A DNA stretch of 64,000 nt from Liolophura sinensis (GCF_032854445.1 NC_088305.1:16973717-17037716); one strand, 5' to 3'. Counted from the stretch's first letter, positions 48,018 through 58,812 are shown. Translations and numbers: made by a program. The notes: generated by a model from the sequence alone, not told the origin.

Positions 48018-48200
48018 TGTAATGTCTAAGTTTTGGGTTGAATCGATACCCCTGCTGGTTATGTAACATGAGCTAGTCTGTTTCCATGGTAAAAAGCAGG
48101 GAGTCCGCGATCACGTAAACAAGCATGAATACAGCCGTCATGTGTGTCACCAAACAAACTGTTTTTATTTGTCTATGCACAAATAATTAAGACATTATAT
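48018..48200 (+). repeat. Gypsy 5' LTR
   Basis: 183 bp. Shares tgtaatgtctaagtttt, cagggagtccgc, atgtaaacaagc (gtaaacaagc here) and tttttatttgtctatgcaca with the 3' LTR. Confidence 0.9.
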
Positions 48201-48218
48201 CCGGCAACCAGGTGAACA

Positions 48219-48490
48219 TGGCCAACGGATATCTAAACGATGCCTCAAGCGCTGAACGTACCGGCAATTGCTCCCTTCCAAGCGGACACTGATCAGTCAT
48301 CGCTCGCCACACGATGGACAAAATGGCGTGAGAGATTTGACCTGTCCGTAAGTGCAACTGGTATCAACAACGACAAACAGAAACGCGCGTTGTTGTTACA
48401 CCTGGCAGGAGAGTCTGTTCAAAACGTTTTACGAAGACTCAAAGACAAAGATGATGACTATGCAACCGCTTCAGACAAAGCTTGACGAAT
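48219..48490 (+). pseudogene. Gypsy gag remnant
   Basis: FQADTDQSSLATRWTKWRER and QKRALLLHLAGESVQNVL are typical of the Mag-type capsid region. The frame is lost at 48485. No zinc knuckle is recoverable, which suggests a deletion before the protease. Confidence 0.75.
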
Positions 48491-48779
48491 GTTTCTTACC
48501 GAAGAAAAATGTGTGCTACAAACGGTACATGTTCAAGGATGCAAACCACACAGAAGTAATGAGTGTAGAAATTGTAGGGGTGTTTGGCCATATTGAAATA
48601 CAAGTTGTCCAGCTACTAGTAAAACGTGGAAATTGTAGTAAACTCAACCATTTTGGTAGCGTGTGTGGTAGCTCACAAAATCGAACCAAAAAGCCCGTTA
48701 ACAACGCAGAAGTGAGTAACATTGATTCATCAGGGGATGAGTATGTATTTACCGATTGTGACAAAAGCAACAGTGTAAA

Positions 48780-49125
48780 GTTTTGCACTAAGCAGCCCGA
48801 AATTGCAGTCAAAAGAGCAGGTACAGCGGTCCCAATCTTAGTTGATAGTGGCCCGTCAGTGAACGTGTTAGATAAATCATGTTACACTGAAATAACGAAA
48901 CACAAAAAGTCTCACTCGGCAAGCCAGAATGAAAAATATTTGTATTTCGTTCCAAAGCCCCACTGCCTGCTATGGGTTCTTTTGAGGCAAACATAGAAAC
49001 ATCAGAGAAAACGTGCTCAGCTGTTTTTTATGTGGTGGATCAAAATTCAGGTTCCTTCTTAGGTTTTGAGATCCTCACAGAGAACAAAAATAGTTCCCTA
49101 CAACAACAACCTCTGGCAGGTTCCC
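48780..49125 (+). pseudogene. Gypsy aspartic protease remnant
   Basis: VPILVDSGPSVNVLD carries the catalytic D-S-G triad. Proline replaces the usual alanine after it. The frame breaks at 48996. FYVVDQNSGSFLGFEIL-like sequence follows in another frame. Confidence 0.72.
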
Positions 49126-49129
49126 GACA

Positions 49130-49790
49130 ATGAAGAAAAATAATCACGGATCAGAACAACCTCTGTCATCAGCTGACGAGCTCATATCTGAATTCTCAGA
49201 CATATTTGATGGTGTACGCAAATTAAAGGACTACCAATTCAAAATACATGTAGATCCGTCAGTCAAGCCTATTGCTCAACCACCACGACGCATACCAATT
49301 CACATGAGAAAAAGGGTAGAATTAGAACTTGAAAATCTAGAAAAAGCAGATATCATAGAGAATGTTAATGGTCCTACACCATGGGCATCTCCAGTAGTGG
49401 TTGTCCCGAAGAAGGACAAATCAAGTGTCCGTGTCTGTGTCGATATTAGGTCCCCAAATACTGCTGTCCTTCGTGAACGTCACTCAGTGCCAACCATGGA
49501 CGAAATCATACATGATCTAAACAATATTCTCCAAACTCAACATGCAACAAGGGTATCATCAGATCGAATTACACCCAGAGTCACGGTACCTGACAACATT
49601 TGCCACACACAAAGGCCATCGGCGATACAAGCGCCTGATGTTTGGTTTGTCGTCAACGTCAGAAATTTTCCAAGAAGTGATTCAACAGACACTAAGTGAC
49701 ATACCGGGTGTGACAAACCTGTCAGAGGACATCATCGTGTTTGGCCGAACACAAATTGAACAAGACAAGTCGCTGTGAATGGTTTTCCAG
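49130..49790 (+). pseudogene. Gypsy reverse transcriptase remnant
   Basis: Motifs in order: SEFSDIFDGVRKLKDYQFKI, ADIIENVNGPTPWASPVVVV, KDKSSVRVCVDIRSPN (usual D-x-R-x-P-N) and YHQIELHPESRYLTTFATHK in a second frame, then YKRLMFGLSS. The catalytic box reads LSEDIIVFG, so the first Asp of the Y/V-x-D-D pair is Glu. A segment before YHQIEL, which should carry the first catalytic Asp (F-x-x-x-D-L), is missing or out of frame. Confidence 0.83.
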
Positions 49791-49951
49791 AGACTTAGAG
49801 ACAAAGGCCTTACACTCAGTCTGGAAAAATGTGTTTTAAACAAACCAAGTCTGGAGTTCTTCGGATTTGTATTTCCAAGCAAGAAATATCCCCAGATCCG
49901 GGAAAAGTGGTCGGAGTAAAAAACGCTCCAATTCCAAAGGATGCATAGGCT

Positions 49952-50578
49952 GTGCGAAGCTTCCTAGGAATGACAAACTACGTGTCCCGCTTCATTCACG
50001 ACTACGCCACAATAACGAAACTACTGCCTGCGCTGACCAGACAAAACGTGAAATTTGATTTGACTGAAAAACACCATGACTCCTTCGATCGTCTGAAATC
50101 CTCACTGTCAGAGACGTCAATGGTGTCGTATTTTGATCCAAGCAACACAACGGATGTCTACGTTGACGCCAGCCCGGTCGGCGTTGCTGCGATCCTCATA
50201 CAGGTGGGCGGAAACGGACCACACCGCGTGATCTGCTACGCAAGTCGCACGCTTTCGGACGAGGAACGTAGATATTCCCAAACGGAACGAGAGGCTCTGG
50301 CCATAGTTTGGGCCTGCGAGAAATTTCATCTACATGTGTTTGGACAGCCATTCACTGTGATAACTGACCACAAGCCGCTGATACCGATGTTCAACAAGCC
50401 GCGCTTCCAGTGCCCAGCCCGCATGGAGAGATGGCAGCTTCGTTTACAACCATACATGAAAGTTACCAACCAGGGTCAAACAACCCTGCAGGCTTCCTGT
50501 CTCGACATCCCCAGCCGACAGTTTCTTTCTCGGACAGAAACAAGGCCGATGAATATGTCAATTTCATATTCAGTGTAG
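49952..50578 (+). pseudogene. Gypsy RNase H domain, best-preserved part
   Basis: A single open frame of 208 codons. It has MRSFLGMTNYVSRFIHDYAT (connection), DVYVDASPVGVAAILIQ (catalytic Asp), YSQTEREALAIVWACEKFHL (catalytic Glu) and ITDHKPLIPMF (catalytic Asp). It ends in divergent sequence near the integrase border. Confidence 0.85.
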
Positions 50579-50689
50579 TACCCAGATATCGACAAGGACA
50601 CAGAAACTTTAATTAGTCAGTATATTATATGTCAAGCAAACGGACAATCTCCAAAACCAGGGCCACTAAATATGACCGAAATGCCTGAC

Positions 50690-51373
50690 AAGCCCTGAAG
50701 TCATGTTAGTGCCGATTTTTGTGGACCTTTCCCAAACAGTGAATACCTCCTGGTTGTCATCATTGATTATTCCCGTTACACGGAAGTTGAAGTTGTGAAA
50801 TCGACATCAGCCGCCCATGAAATTCTCAAATTTGACAGAAATTTCTCCACGCATTGTCGACGTACTTAAAACTAACAATGGCCCGCCGTTCAATGGTAAT
50901 GAATTCACGAAATTTGCGGAAATACACGGTTTCAAACACAAAAAAGTAACTCCTTAGTGGCCCAAAGCAAACGGCGAGGCGAAACGCTTCATGCGGACCT
51001 TAGAAGAGGCTGTTCGATCTTCTTTCATTGAAAGGTGAAACTGGAAGAAAGATCTCAACCAGATTCTGCTGAATTACCGAGCAACCCCATATTCAAGACT
51101 AAAGTAACAGAACCTGTAAGCTCTTCGTGCGACGAGAAACACCAATCTGCAAAACACAGTGATGCACAAGCCAAGCTGAAAATGAAAGCTCGTGCCGACG
51201 CGAAATCTGGTGCCCGTGTCTCCAACCTTAAACCAGGAGATACAGTCTTGCTAACAGCCAAACGTGAAAACAAATTGTCAGCCAAATTTGACAAATATAA
51301 GCTTCATGTCGACATACCATTCGTAGTCCGTAAAGTCGATAATCGCAAGATCCATTTCCAAAACAGCGTTTAA
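50690..51373 (+). pseudogene. Gypsy integrase remnant
   Basis: ADFCGPFPNSEYLLVVIIDY and YTEVEVVKSTSA, then NGPPFNGNEFTKFAEIHGF and PKANGEAKRFMRTLEEA, hold the D,D-35-E core in two frames with stops between. The N-terminal HHCC zinc-binding part is mostly absent before 50690. The tail LKPGDTVLLTAKRENKLSAK is the integrase C-terminal domain. Confidence 0.8.
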
Positions 51374-51374
51374 C

Positions 51375-52290
51375 AAAGACAAAGGTATGTAAGAAATTAT
51401 ACAAATAGGAAATAAAGCCGGTAACACACAAGAGAGAAGCGGTCATCAGTTTTCAATAATGCCGGGCAGACAGTGGATATTCCACATCAAATTTCAAATT
51501 CGTAGTCCATGAATGAGTTCCAGGTCAAATAACAATTAAACAAGATATCTCAGTTGCGCTTTGAATGCAGCTGTTCATAAAGGCTTCATGCAGATGTAAT
51601 GACCATGGCTGCCTTTAAGGCCCCAGGTTAAGCGGTGTTAAGATACCGTTCGAAAATGACGAGCGTTACAGACCTTAACCGAACAGATTGTGATTCAAAA
51701 GTAACGGACGATTATGTCTTTCCCGTTAATATGTAAGGATCTCATACTACAAGAGGCGCCATCTATGATGTTACACATGACATGCTGTTCTGTATAAAAT
51801 CTGTCTACAAGATAGACTGTTACACCCGGTAACCAGCGCCATCTATTTTGTTAAATACCGTGTACATAAGGATAACAGCGTCTATGTGGTTGATCACACT
51901 GCAGATGGCCAGAGATTCTGAACGCTCAGTCCATACCTGCCAACGAGAGTGTTGTCATTGTAAAATTTGAGATACTTAGAATGAAGGCGTTTGATGGAGT
52001 ATCCTTGACAAACTAGTTTTTGAACTAACATTTTGTGACGCAGATTAAAGTCATCACAATTTACGCAAGACGTGACAAATGTTACAAAAGGCGAGACATG
52101 TATACGCCATATGCAGGACCCTTTGGTATATTGCTATCCAAATAACGATAATTTACATTATCAAAATTGAAACTATCCCTTCTGTCGTAAAGGCGGCGTG
52201 ACAGGAGACCTTGTTTGTCTTGGTACAAATATAGATCCAAATAAGATGTACCATTAGGACTATCTGTTGTCTCATTCAAAGTGGTCTCCA
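51375..52290 (-). mobile_element. Antisense retroelement fragment nested in the gypsy element
   Basis: It splits the integrase C-terminus, which resumes at about 52281 (NREPYARNCSHLKKIPRIN). The minus strand from 52291 encodes GTSYLDLYLY, then YDRRDSFNFDNVNYRYLDSN, IPKGPAYGVYMSRLL and, past a stop, KLVCQGYSIKRLHSKYLKFY. I recognise this as the C-terminal part of a reverse transcriptase family common in invertebrates (possibly Penelope-like; not certain). The part 51375-51900 is unassigned. Confidence 0.65.
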
Positions 52291-52511
52291 CAAAAATATC
52301 GATGGTAATCGTTCAAGGTTCTAACCGTGAACCGTACGCACGGAATTGTTCTCATCTGAAGAAAATCCCGAGAATCAACCTACCTGAAGTGGAAGTCAAC
52401 GATCCGTACGATGATCCGGACATTCCGTCAGAACCGAACCAGCAGGATGTTCCGAGACGCTTCCCGACGAGAAATCGCGTCCGGCTCGCGTATCTGCCTG
52501 ACTATGTGTGA
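52281..52511 (+). pseudogene. Gypsy pol C-terminal tail
   Basis: NREPYARNCSHLKKI is the usual end of the integrase C-terminal domain. An acidic/proline tail (DPYDDPDIPSEPNQQDVPRR) and a final basic stretch end at 52511. Confidence 0.7.
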
Positions 52512-52911
52512 TGTGTTGGAATGTGAACTTCCTACGTGAAATTTATTCTATTACTCCCACACTGACATGTGAAAGTTATTTGCGTCGAGTGAAATGCTTT
52601 TGATCAATTCATTTGAACTTTTCAAATATTGTAATTACTGAGTTTTATGTTGACAGTTTCAGTGTGAACTGTTTTGATCAAGTGCATTTGTTTTGACTGT
52701 TCGCGAAAATATCAGTTTGTGTTCAAGTTATTTTAAAGGTCGCTATAAACGCATTGAATTCTTAAATGTGCAGAGAATTCACTGTTATGGACAATAGGTT
52801 GCCTAACACTGTAACCTCATGGTTTTTAATTTCAAAGTTCCAAACGATTTCGTAAATTTTACTAAAGTTCAACGAGTAATTTGGATTAATCAGTTATTCA
52901 AAAAAAAGGGA

Positions 52912-53091
52912 TGTAATGTCTAAGTTTTAGGCCGTATCGATACCCCCTATTGATTATGTAACATTAGCTAGTCCTTCTCCGTGGTAACAAGCAGGGAGTC
53001 CGCCATCATGTAAACAAGCCTGACTACAGCTGTCATGTGTGTTACCAATCAGTTTTTATTTGTCTATGCACAAAAAATTCAGACATTATAT
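52912..53091 (+). repeat. Gypsy 3' LTR
   Basis: 180 bp, aligned along its whole length with the 5' LTR with scattered differences, so the insertion is not very recent. It is preceded by a purine tract. Confidence 0.9.
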
Positions 53092-53815
53092 CCCGGAGGA
53101 CAGTGATGTATAGTGACTCACTCTCCTGCCTTCTAGCAATACAGCATAATAACTTTAAAAATCCGTTAATTCTTGAAATTTTAGCCTTACATAGAAAACT
53201 TATTAAAAGAGGTGAAGATATTATATTCCGTTTGAAACCGAGCCATATCGGTATCCATTGAAACACAGTCGTAGACATGAAAGCTAAAGTTGCCCCAAAT
53301 AAAACAACATCTAAAATTGAGATCCCTTATTCTGATTTTAGATGTAATATTCTTAAATATGTTCGTCGCCTTTGGAAGGGTTAATGGGATTTAGAGGTGC
53401 ATAATAAACTGCCGTATCGGGCATTCTCGTTTGACACACAATTTTATTCGTAAAGGTTGCACTGCCCCACAGAGTGTTGGATGTGATGCTCAATACGACA
53501 TCAAACATATCCTTGTTGATTGTGTAGACTTTTTTATTTTCGGGAAAAGTTCTACACCGTCAACACTATATTCGATATATTTGACAGCATTGCTGGCGAT
53601 GCTGTTATAAATTATTTAAAGGCCATAACTTGTTTTGGTTTTTTTTTAAATCAGAATTTAGACATCTTCGAACATTTGTGCCCCGCTTTTGATGTTCTCA
53701 CTACCTACCATATCGAAAACCTTAACCGTCTCGTGTTATGACTTTGTTCTCGCCACAATATGGCTGAAATATTGCCGATGTGGCGTTAAGCCGTAATCAT
53801 TCATTCATTCATTCT
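53092..53815 (+). mobile_element. I/Nimb-like LINE, 3' portion of the interrupted copy
   Basis: Resumes the RNase H domain exactly where it was cut (VMYSDSLSCLLAIQHNNF, then RKLIKRGEDIIFRLKPSHIG). It continues through the C-terminal region (CDAQYDIKHILVDCVDF) to the 3' tail gctgaaatattgccgatgtg, gcgttaagccgtaatc and (ATTC)n. Confidence 0.83.
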
Positions 53816-54014
53816 CGCGGACACCATTTTAAGTCCCGTAACATAAAGATGGTATATTCTCATTGGTATATTTCCCATATTTGCAAACAGCAGTGATATT
53901 GCTTACAAGGTTCAAGCATTATTTTGTAGTTTCTGTCGAAATCATGTGACCGGAGAAATGACAGACTAAGAGGCCTAAACATCTGCTCAAGGGACTGAGG
54001 TGTGTTGAGAATGA

Positions 54015-54172
54015 TTTTTTATTTTTTTTTTTTTTTGATTGGTGTTTTACGCCGTACTCAAGAATATTTCACTTATACGACGGCGGCCAGCATTATGGTG
54101 GGTGGAAACCGGGCAGAGCCCGGGGGAAACCCACGACCATCCGCAGGTTGCTGGCAGACCTTCCCACGTACG
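54015..54172 (-). mobile_element. SINE-1, 5'-truncated, with 13-bp target-site duplication
   Basis: The T-rich tail is at the left, then the well-conserved 3' two thirds (ttttacgccgtactcaagaa, cggcggccagcattatggtg). The duplication gtgttgagaatga lies at 54002-54014 and 54173-54185. It is among the least diverged copies, so probably young. Confidence 0.92.
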
Positions 54173-54194
54173 GTGTTGAGAATGACACTTTGAT

Positions 54195-54315
54195 GGGTAT
54201 GTAAATCAACAAGGGGCTGTAGTTTACCGGTTGTGCGTGACCATTTGCCAACTGTGTGACCCTCACACTGTTGTCGTTGTTCTGGTTTTACTGTCGAGGC
54301 TGTAACCTTTCTATA
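54195..54315 (+). repeat. Repeat X, copy 6
   Basis: The pieces aaatcaacaaggggctgtag, tttaccggttgtgcgtgacc, atttgccaactgtg, then cacactgttgtcgttgttct match the family core. Confidence 0.72.
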
Positions 54316-55757
54316 TTGTCTGTCAACATCTTAATCGAGGCTACGGCGTTTGAGTAAACCAATGCTGTAAACCCATGTCTCCGGGCGCCTCCTCCTGGAG
54401 ATACCTGTGAATTTACACTGATCGGAGGAAAACACAAAAGTCAAAGACATAACCTTTTGAGGGCATTAATGAAGATCAAGGATTTCACTCTCCATGTTCC
54501 AAAAGATCTTTTAAAGATTTGTCTAACATCCCCTCATAGGATCGGTCCATGGGCCGCACAGGTCACGTGTATGCAACATCGTAAACACAGAAAAGTGTGC
54601 TTTTTAAACTTTATGTGGGATACTTGCTCAGTGCATGTCTACATTTGGCCTGGTGTTTTCCCTCAAGTATGAAAAACAAATATATCACTCGTTGTGAAGG
54701 AACCAGGGCAGATTATGGTGGGTGAACAGTAAATCCGCAATCATTTAGCAAGCCTAATAAATTAATGGTATTGACAACACGCTGTATAAACTTCCTAACC
54801 ATCTTCAAACTAGGAACCCCTCGCAGAACAGGCACGGTGGACTGCACTTTAGGCTTTCACCTACAAGGAACGAAAACATCAAAGCACTAACAAATGTAGG
54901 GAAAATGAAACTCCTTTCATCCTGAATTCTTTTCCAGGCAACTACAATGGACCAAGTTTTACACGATCACCCTTTGTTTTGTTGCTCACTGATTGTTAGT
55001 ATACGTATATGTACTGTAGAGTGTGTTTTAATTATTTCGGTTTTATTTAAATCATTGAAAATGGTCATGGATTGGTCTGAATCATGGATTGCCTTGTATC
55101 TTTTGTTGGCGTTACCACAATACTTAATACTCGGCGAAGCTTATCAGTGAAAATAGAAGTATATATACTATTTGTGTAATTTTTTACTCATAGCCAGATT
55201 TAGTGTTTTTTTTTAATCTGCTTTACCCGGATGCTTCAAAGTATGCCTTCTTTCATCTTAAACCTCCCACGTTATATAATAATCGGCGTGTAAACAACAC
55301 AATATCAATCAGAATCTGCATAACAAGTATGCTTTACGCAATAGCGATGCAACGAAGCGTGTAAAGCCCTTTTCTTAGTGCACATCTGGCGTGACAAGCG
55401 TATAGCCAACAGTGGCGCGTCTTGCACATGCTACATCTCACCGGGTTCACTAAGTATCTGACAATGATGTAATAAAACTCGGAGATAGTCGAAAGTTGGA
55501 TTTTTTGTGTCGTGTACACTCACATGGGTTTGTATACTGCGAACCCCTAACCGACGCCCGTTCTGCTCGTCTTGGCACACGATCTAAGGTTTTTTCTTGC
55601 TGATTGACAGGTTCTAGCCATATAAATCAGCCATTAGGATGAATCGATTGTGTGCAGGAGTTGTTTTTACAGTTTCTATTGTTACCCGTCATCGGTAACT
55701 TCCTCTGTTTGTTGTTGGTCTGGCGCAAATCATCGAGCAGGTCGTGGAATTGTGTTG
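54316..55757. other. No gene recognised
   Basis: AT-rich DNA. The frames at 54457-54672 and 54947-55150 have no domain support. Confidence 0.45.
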
Positions 55758-55759
55758 AC

Positions 55760-55946
55760 ATGACAGTCTCTGGATACATCCCTTCGGGAGTTACAGTGTC
55801 TGGATACATCCCTTCGGGAGTTACAGTGTCTGGATACATCCCCTCGGGAGTTACAGTGTCTGGATTCATCCCTTCGGGAGTTACAGTGTCTGGATACATC
55901 CCTTCGGGAGTTACAGTGTCTGGATACATCCCTTCGGGAGTTACTC
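55760..55946 (+). repeat. 30-bp tandem repeat, six copies
   Basis: Unit tctggatacatcccttcggg, agttacagtg, nearly identical in all six copies. Because 30 is a multiple of three, a plus-strand frame gives VSGYIPSGVT repeats. Two minus-strand frames are also open (MYPDTVTPEG; CNSRRDVSRH). No start or splice context favours any of them. Confidence 0.92.
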
Positions 55947-56497
55947 CCTCTCAGCATTCCAAGATGCTTCTTCATCGCAAGGTCCGGAGTCTATGTAATA
56001 CTTGTGTGTATTATAGGTATCTTTTGTGAGAAATATATGCCTTCTTGCATGAATACAGAGAGATTTGACACAACAGTTTATAAAGGTTGCGTTTAGAGGT
56101 AGAATACACACTTTTTACCCAAAACCAGACTTAAATATGCAAAACTCGTAGATCGTAGTTAGTCAGATCGTAGTTTGCGATCTGAGAGATTCCCCCAGCC
56201 GCGGAACCCGAGCCATATTGTGATATTCGCTGTGCACAAAGTTTACCTCTTCATTTAATGTTCGTTTTTATTTTGCTGTTTAATTAGCGATTTAATTAAC
56301 ACTGTCGCCTGGGGCATATAACAAAAACAACTGCATATATACGGCTGGCCTAGTTTTCTATTCTATTCTTGGCAAATAATACATGTTGCGATACAGGAAA
56401 CGTGTCTAGATGATGGCCAACATCTTAACTACAGTTACGTTTTAGCAAGAACGTGAACACAAGAAAAAGATTCCAGCCAGGAAAACCAGATCGCATC
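55947..56497. other. Upstream flank of the orphan transporter exon
   Basis: No recognised element. May hold the promoter of the truncated paralogue that starts at 56498. Confidence 0.35.
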
Positions 56498-56656
56498 ATG
56501 TCAACCGATTTGGGTAACTCTTCAGGGGGCAACAACAACACAATGTCGTCAGAGTCACAGAAATTACTGGCAGAAAACACTGGGTTAGAGAACCGGAGGG
56601 CGCAGTGCTGGAAACGCAGTCAGATGGCCTGTCTAGGCTTGGCTTTATCTACAGTG
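56498..56656 (+). CDS. Orphan first exon of a third MFSD4-like transporter (paralogue C)
   Basis: Fifty-three codons from MSTDLGNSSGGNNNTM to CLGLALSTV. The exon is homologous along its length to exon 1 of transporter B (SESQKLLAENTGLENRR against LESQELLPENAGLGKRK, and QMACLGLALSTV against QMVCLGLALATL). It ends at the same phase-0 position. The donor there is GTG/gcaagt, a GC-type donor, where B has TTG/gtaagt. No sequence resembling exon 2 or 3 is found downstream in the window. Either the rest lies beyond 64 kb, past the virus-like cassette, or this is a broken gene. It could be a working GC-AG intron. Confidence 0.8.
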
Positions 56657-57921
56657 GCAAGTAAACCTTTCTTAAGGGCCTTTTAAATTGATATTCGATC
56701 AAATTTTTCTTTATGCTAAACACAGGACAACAATAAAAGATAAAAAATAATCCTTATCAAACAATAAAAAAGAACTACATGTATAAAATCAACATTTACC
56801 TAATTATGTCTTTGCAAACTATGACAACTTTGCATATGTCTTTCAATGTATCATATACATCTGTAAAGCTCTGCAGCTTAGGACAATTCAACTCAAACCG
56901 GCTGTTGTGTCGGGTCGTATGTGCTCGTGTATGTGAAAAAACGATGTTACTCAACAGGGGTTGTACTCCAGTCGTTACGTGAATGTCAGCTCGACCCAAA
57001 GTCGCACGACCATCAGCGACTGGGACCAACTGGCCACAGACTTCCATTAATTTTTGTTAACGTTCAGCGTCTGTTGTTCAGCCCCAAACATTCCGGGGCT
57101 AATAAACTTTGGTGCATACCTGCCCCAGCCTATGAGAAAGAAGCCATTAAAATCTTGACATAGTTTGACCGTCAAAATCTGGACCTTTCTCTGCCGGCAG
57201 ATGAGAGGAATGGCAAGGGGACTCATCACCACGTATCTCCTTGTGTCCTCTCGCCCAGAATTTAAAACTTTCATCAGTAAAACTCATCCCTGCCCAAAGC
57301 TTAGACAATTTCCAGCATTTTGATACCAAGCATGCACCTGAACACCGAAAAGGGCAAGCTGGCAGCAAAAAAAGACTTTACACCCTAAAATACACAGAAT
57401 TAAATTCCCTCCCGAAAAGCGGAAGTTGTAATGAGGGTCTGTGTCCAATTGCGCACGACCAGTTGAGTTGAGTTCAGGTGCGTCATCAGCTCTCGTGTAT
57501 GCCGAGATTAAATTATTCTTTACAATAATCCTCATGGATCCATCAGGACACCCAACCTCTGATTTAAGAAAATATCTTTAAACTTTTAACTTGATTTATT
57601 TAACACTGCCCTTATTAGATATTCACATAAATGTGGGTAGGGAGCCCTAGTGGAATATAAACGGAGTTTGGGTGAGTAAATGGAAAATGGAAAAGTTCTG
57701 CCTGCCGTATTTCATGTCATTGTCTGACGGGATAGTAACACAAAATTCCAAAGGATGTATGTATAATTCGTGTATAGTCTTGATAATTATTCCTTGTATT
57801 CTGATGGTTAGTTTGATGGGATCTGCTCATGGTCTGAGAAAGGTCACATGTGCATACTTTAAACAAATACTGTTGTAAGTCATACATTTTCTCCCCAGTT
57901 TCATTCCTGTGGCTAGATGAA
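56657..57921. other. No gene recognised
   Basis: Several overlapping frames of 70-83 codons at 56796-57535 on both strands suggest an old repeat or transposon remnant. No domain can be named. Confidence 0.4.
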
Positions 57922-58000
57922 GGAATAAGTGAATGAAATGGCTTTACTTTAACATAACTTAAACATCGCCGCGATATCGTGGCGAATTCACCTGAGTTGT
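57922..58000 (-). repeat. I/Nimb-like LINE 3' tail scrap
   Basis: The pieces aagtgaatgaaatggctt and gccgcgatatcgtggcgaat resemble the family tail. Confidence 0.5.
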
Positions 58001-58168
58001 GTAGTGTTGTATATGGTTAAATAAATAACCCATTCATATCCTGTACAAAAAGATCCTGGATAGAATTTCCATATCACTTTTATCAGGATTCCAGCTGTGT
58101 GGAAAGTGGAAAGTGTACAGTTCTCACCATGAGATTAACATTGATAATAATAGGCTTGGTGGTGAATC

Positions 58169-58268
58169 CATGCCTTGCTCATGCCTTACCCATGCCTTGT
58201 TCATGCCTTACCCATGCCTTGCTCATGCCTTACCCATGCCTTGTATATGCCTTACCCATGCCTTGTTC
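58169..58268 (+). repeat. 12-bp tandem repeat
   Basis: About eight copies alternating CATGCCTTGCTC and CATGCCTTACCC. It is unrelated to the 12-bp array at 1625. Open in three frames but not coding. Confidence 0.9.
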
Positions 58269-58394
58269 AAACACTGCTTGTGCGTGATCCGCGTTCTAAG
58301 TGCACACACTGTACTGCAATGGATGAGCGGTCGTGGATACGGCAGAAAATAAAATATTTTTAAGGAAACATTCCAGAACAATTATAACAGCATA

Positions 58395-58510
58395 AAGAAT
58401 ATTACCAGACTAGCGGTGACAGTGTGGTAGTTAGCAAAATGGCCACAGGTAATTCAGCATTTTGTCAGTTTCCTAAAGTTAGGGCGTTATTCTAACTATT
58501 TTAACTGTAA
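58395..58510 (-). repeat. Repeat X, copy 7
   Basis: The reverse complement reads ttagaataacgccctaactt, then acctgtggccattttgctaa and ctaccacactgtcaccgcta. Confidence 0.7.
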
Positions 58511-58689
58511 GTACTTCAAACAACTTTTCCTAATGAAATATATATGCAGGCTGTCAGAAGATTTGTGGTAAATATGGTGTGACTTTGAGGTGAAATTCTC
58601 TGTTATGATGGAGGATAGACGAAAAACCTGACGTCGTTTCAGGTGGGATTCCAGTCATGTTGAAATTCATTATAGTTATAGACGAACAG

Positions 58690-58812
58690 CATAAAGAGTA
58701 AGACCAGATCAGTCACCACAGTGTGATAGTTGGCATATGGCCTCAGGTAACCGGATGAAGAACGGCCTCTTGTCAACTTACCTCATTTAGGGGTTATTTT
58801 AGCTGGTCATGT
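58690..58812 (-). repeat. Repeat X, copy 8
   Basis: The reverse complement reads agctaaaataacccctaaat, gttgacaagaggccgttctt, ccggttacctgaggccatat and gccaactatcacactgtggt. It lies 180 bp from copy 7 in the same orientation, with similar flanking bases (acagcataaagaatattacc and acagcataaagagtaagacc). A local duplication of a larger unit is therefore likely. Confidence 0.7.

Larger units (their letters stand above)
48018..53091 (+). mobile_element. Ty3/gypsy (Mag-like) LTR retrotransposon, degraded
   Basis: Two similar LTRs (48018-48200 and 52912-53091) enclose gag, aspartic protease, RT, RNase H and integrase remnants in that order. The LTRs begin TGTAATGTCT and end near AGACATTATAT, giving imperfect inverted ends. 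The 3' LTR is preceded by the polypurine run aaaaaaaggga. The host bases cccg occur on both sides (48014-48017 and 53092-53095), a likely 4-bp target duplication. The insertion is inside the RNase H region of a LINE. Internal stops, frameshifts and a 0.9-kb secondary insertion make it inactive. Confidence 0.9.

Noticed and set aside
55627-56029. Repeat-peptide ORFs (VSGYIPSGVT and MYPDTVTPEG)
   Set aside because: The 30-bp repeat is open on both strands. Nothing favours a protein over a minisatellite.
56796-57535. A Tc1/mariner-like transposase remnant (a DES-type motif on the minus strand)
   Set aside because: Only one weak motif. No paired catalytic residues in order and no inverted repeats were found.
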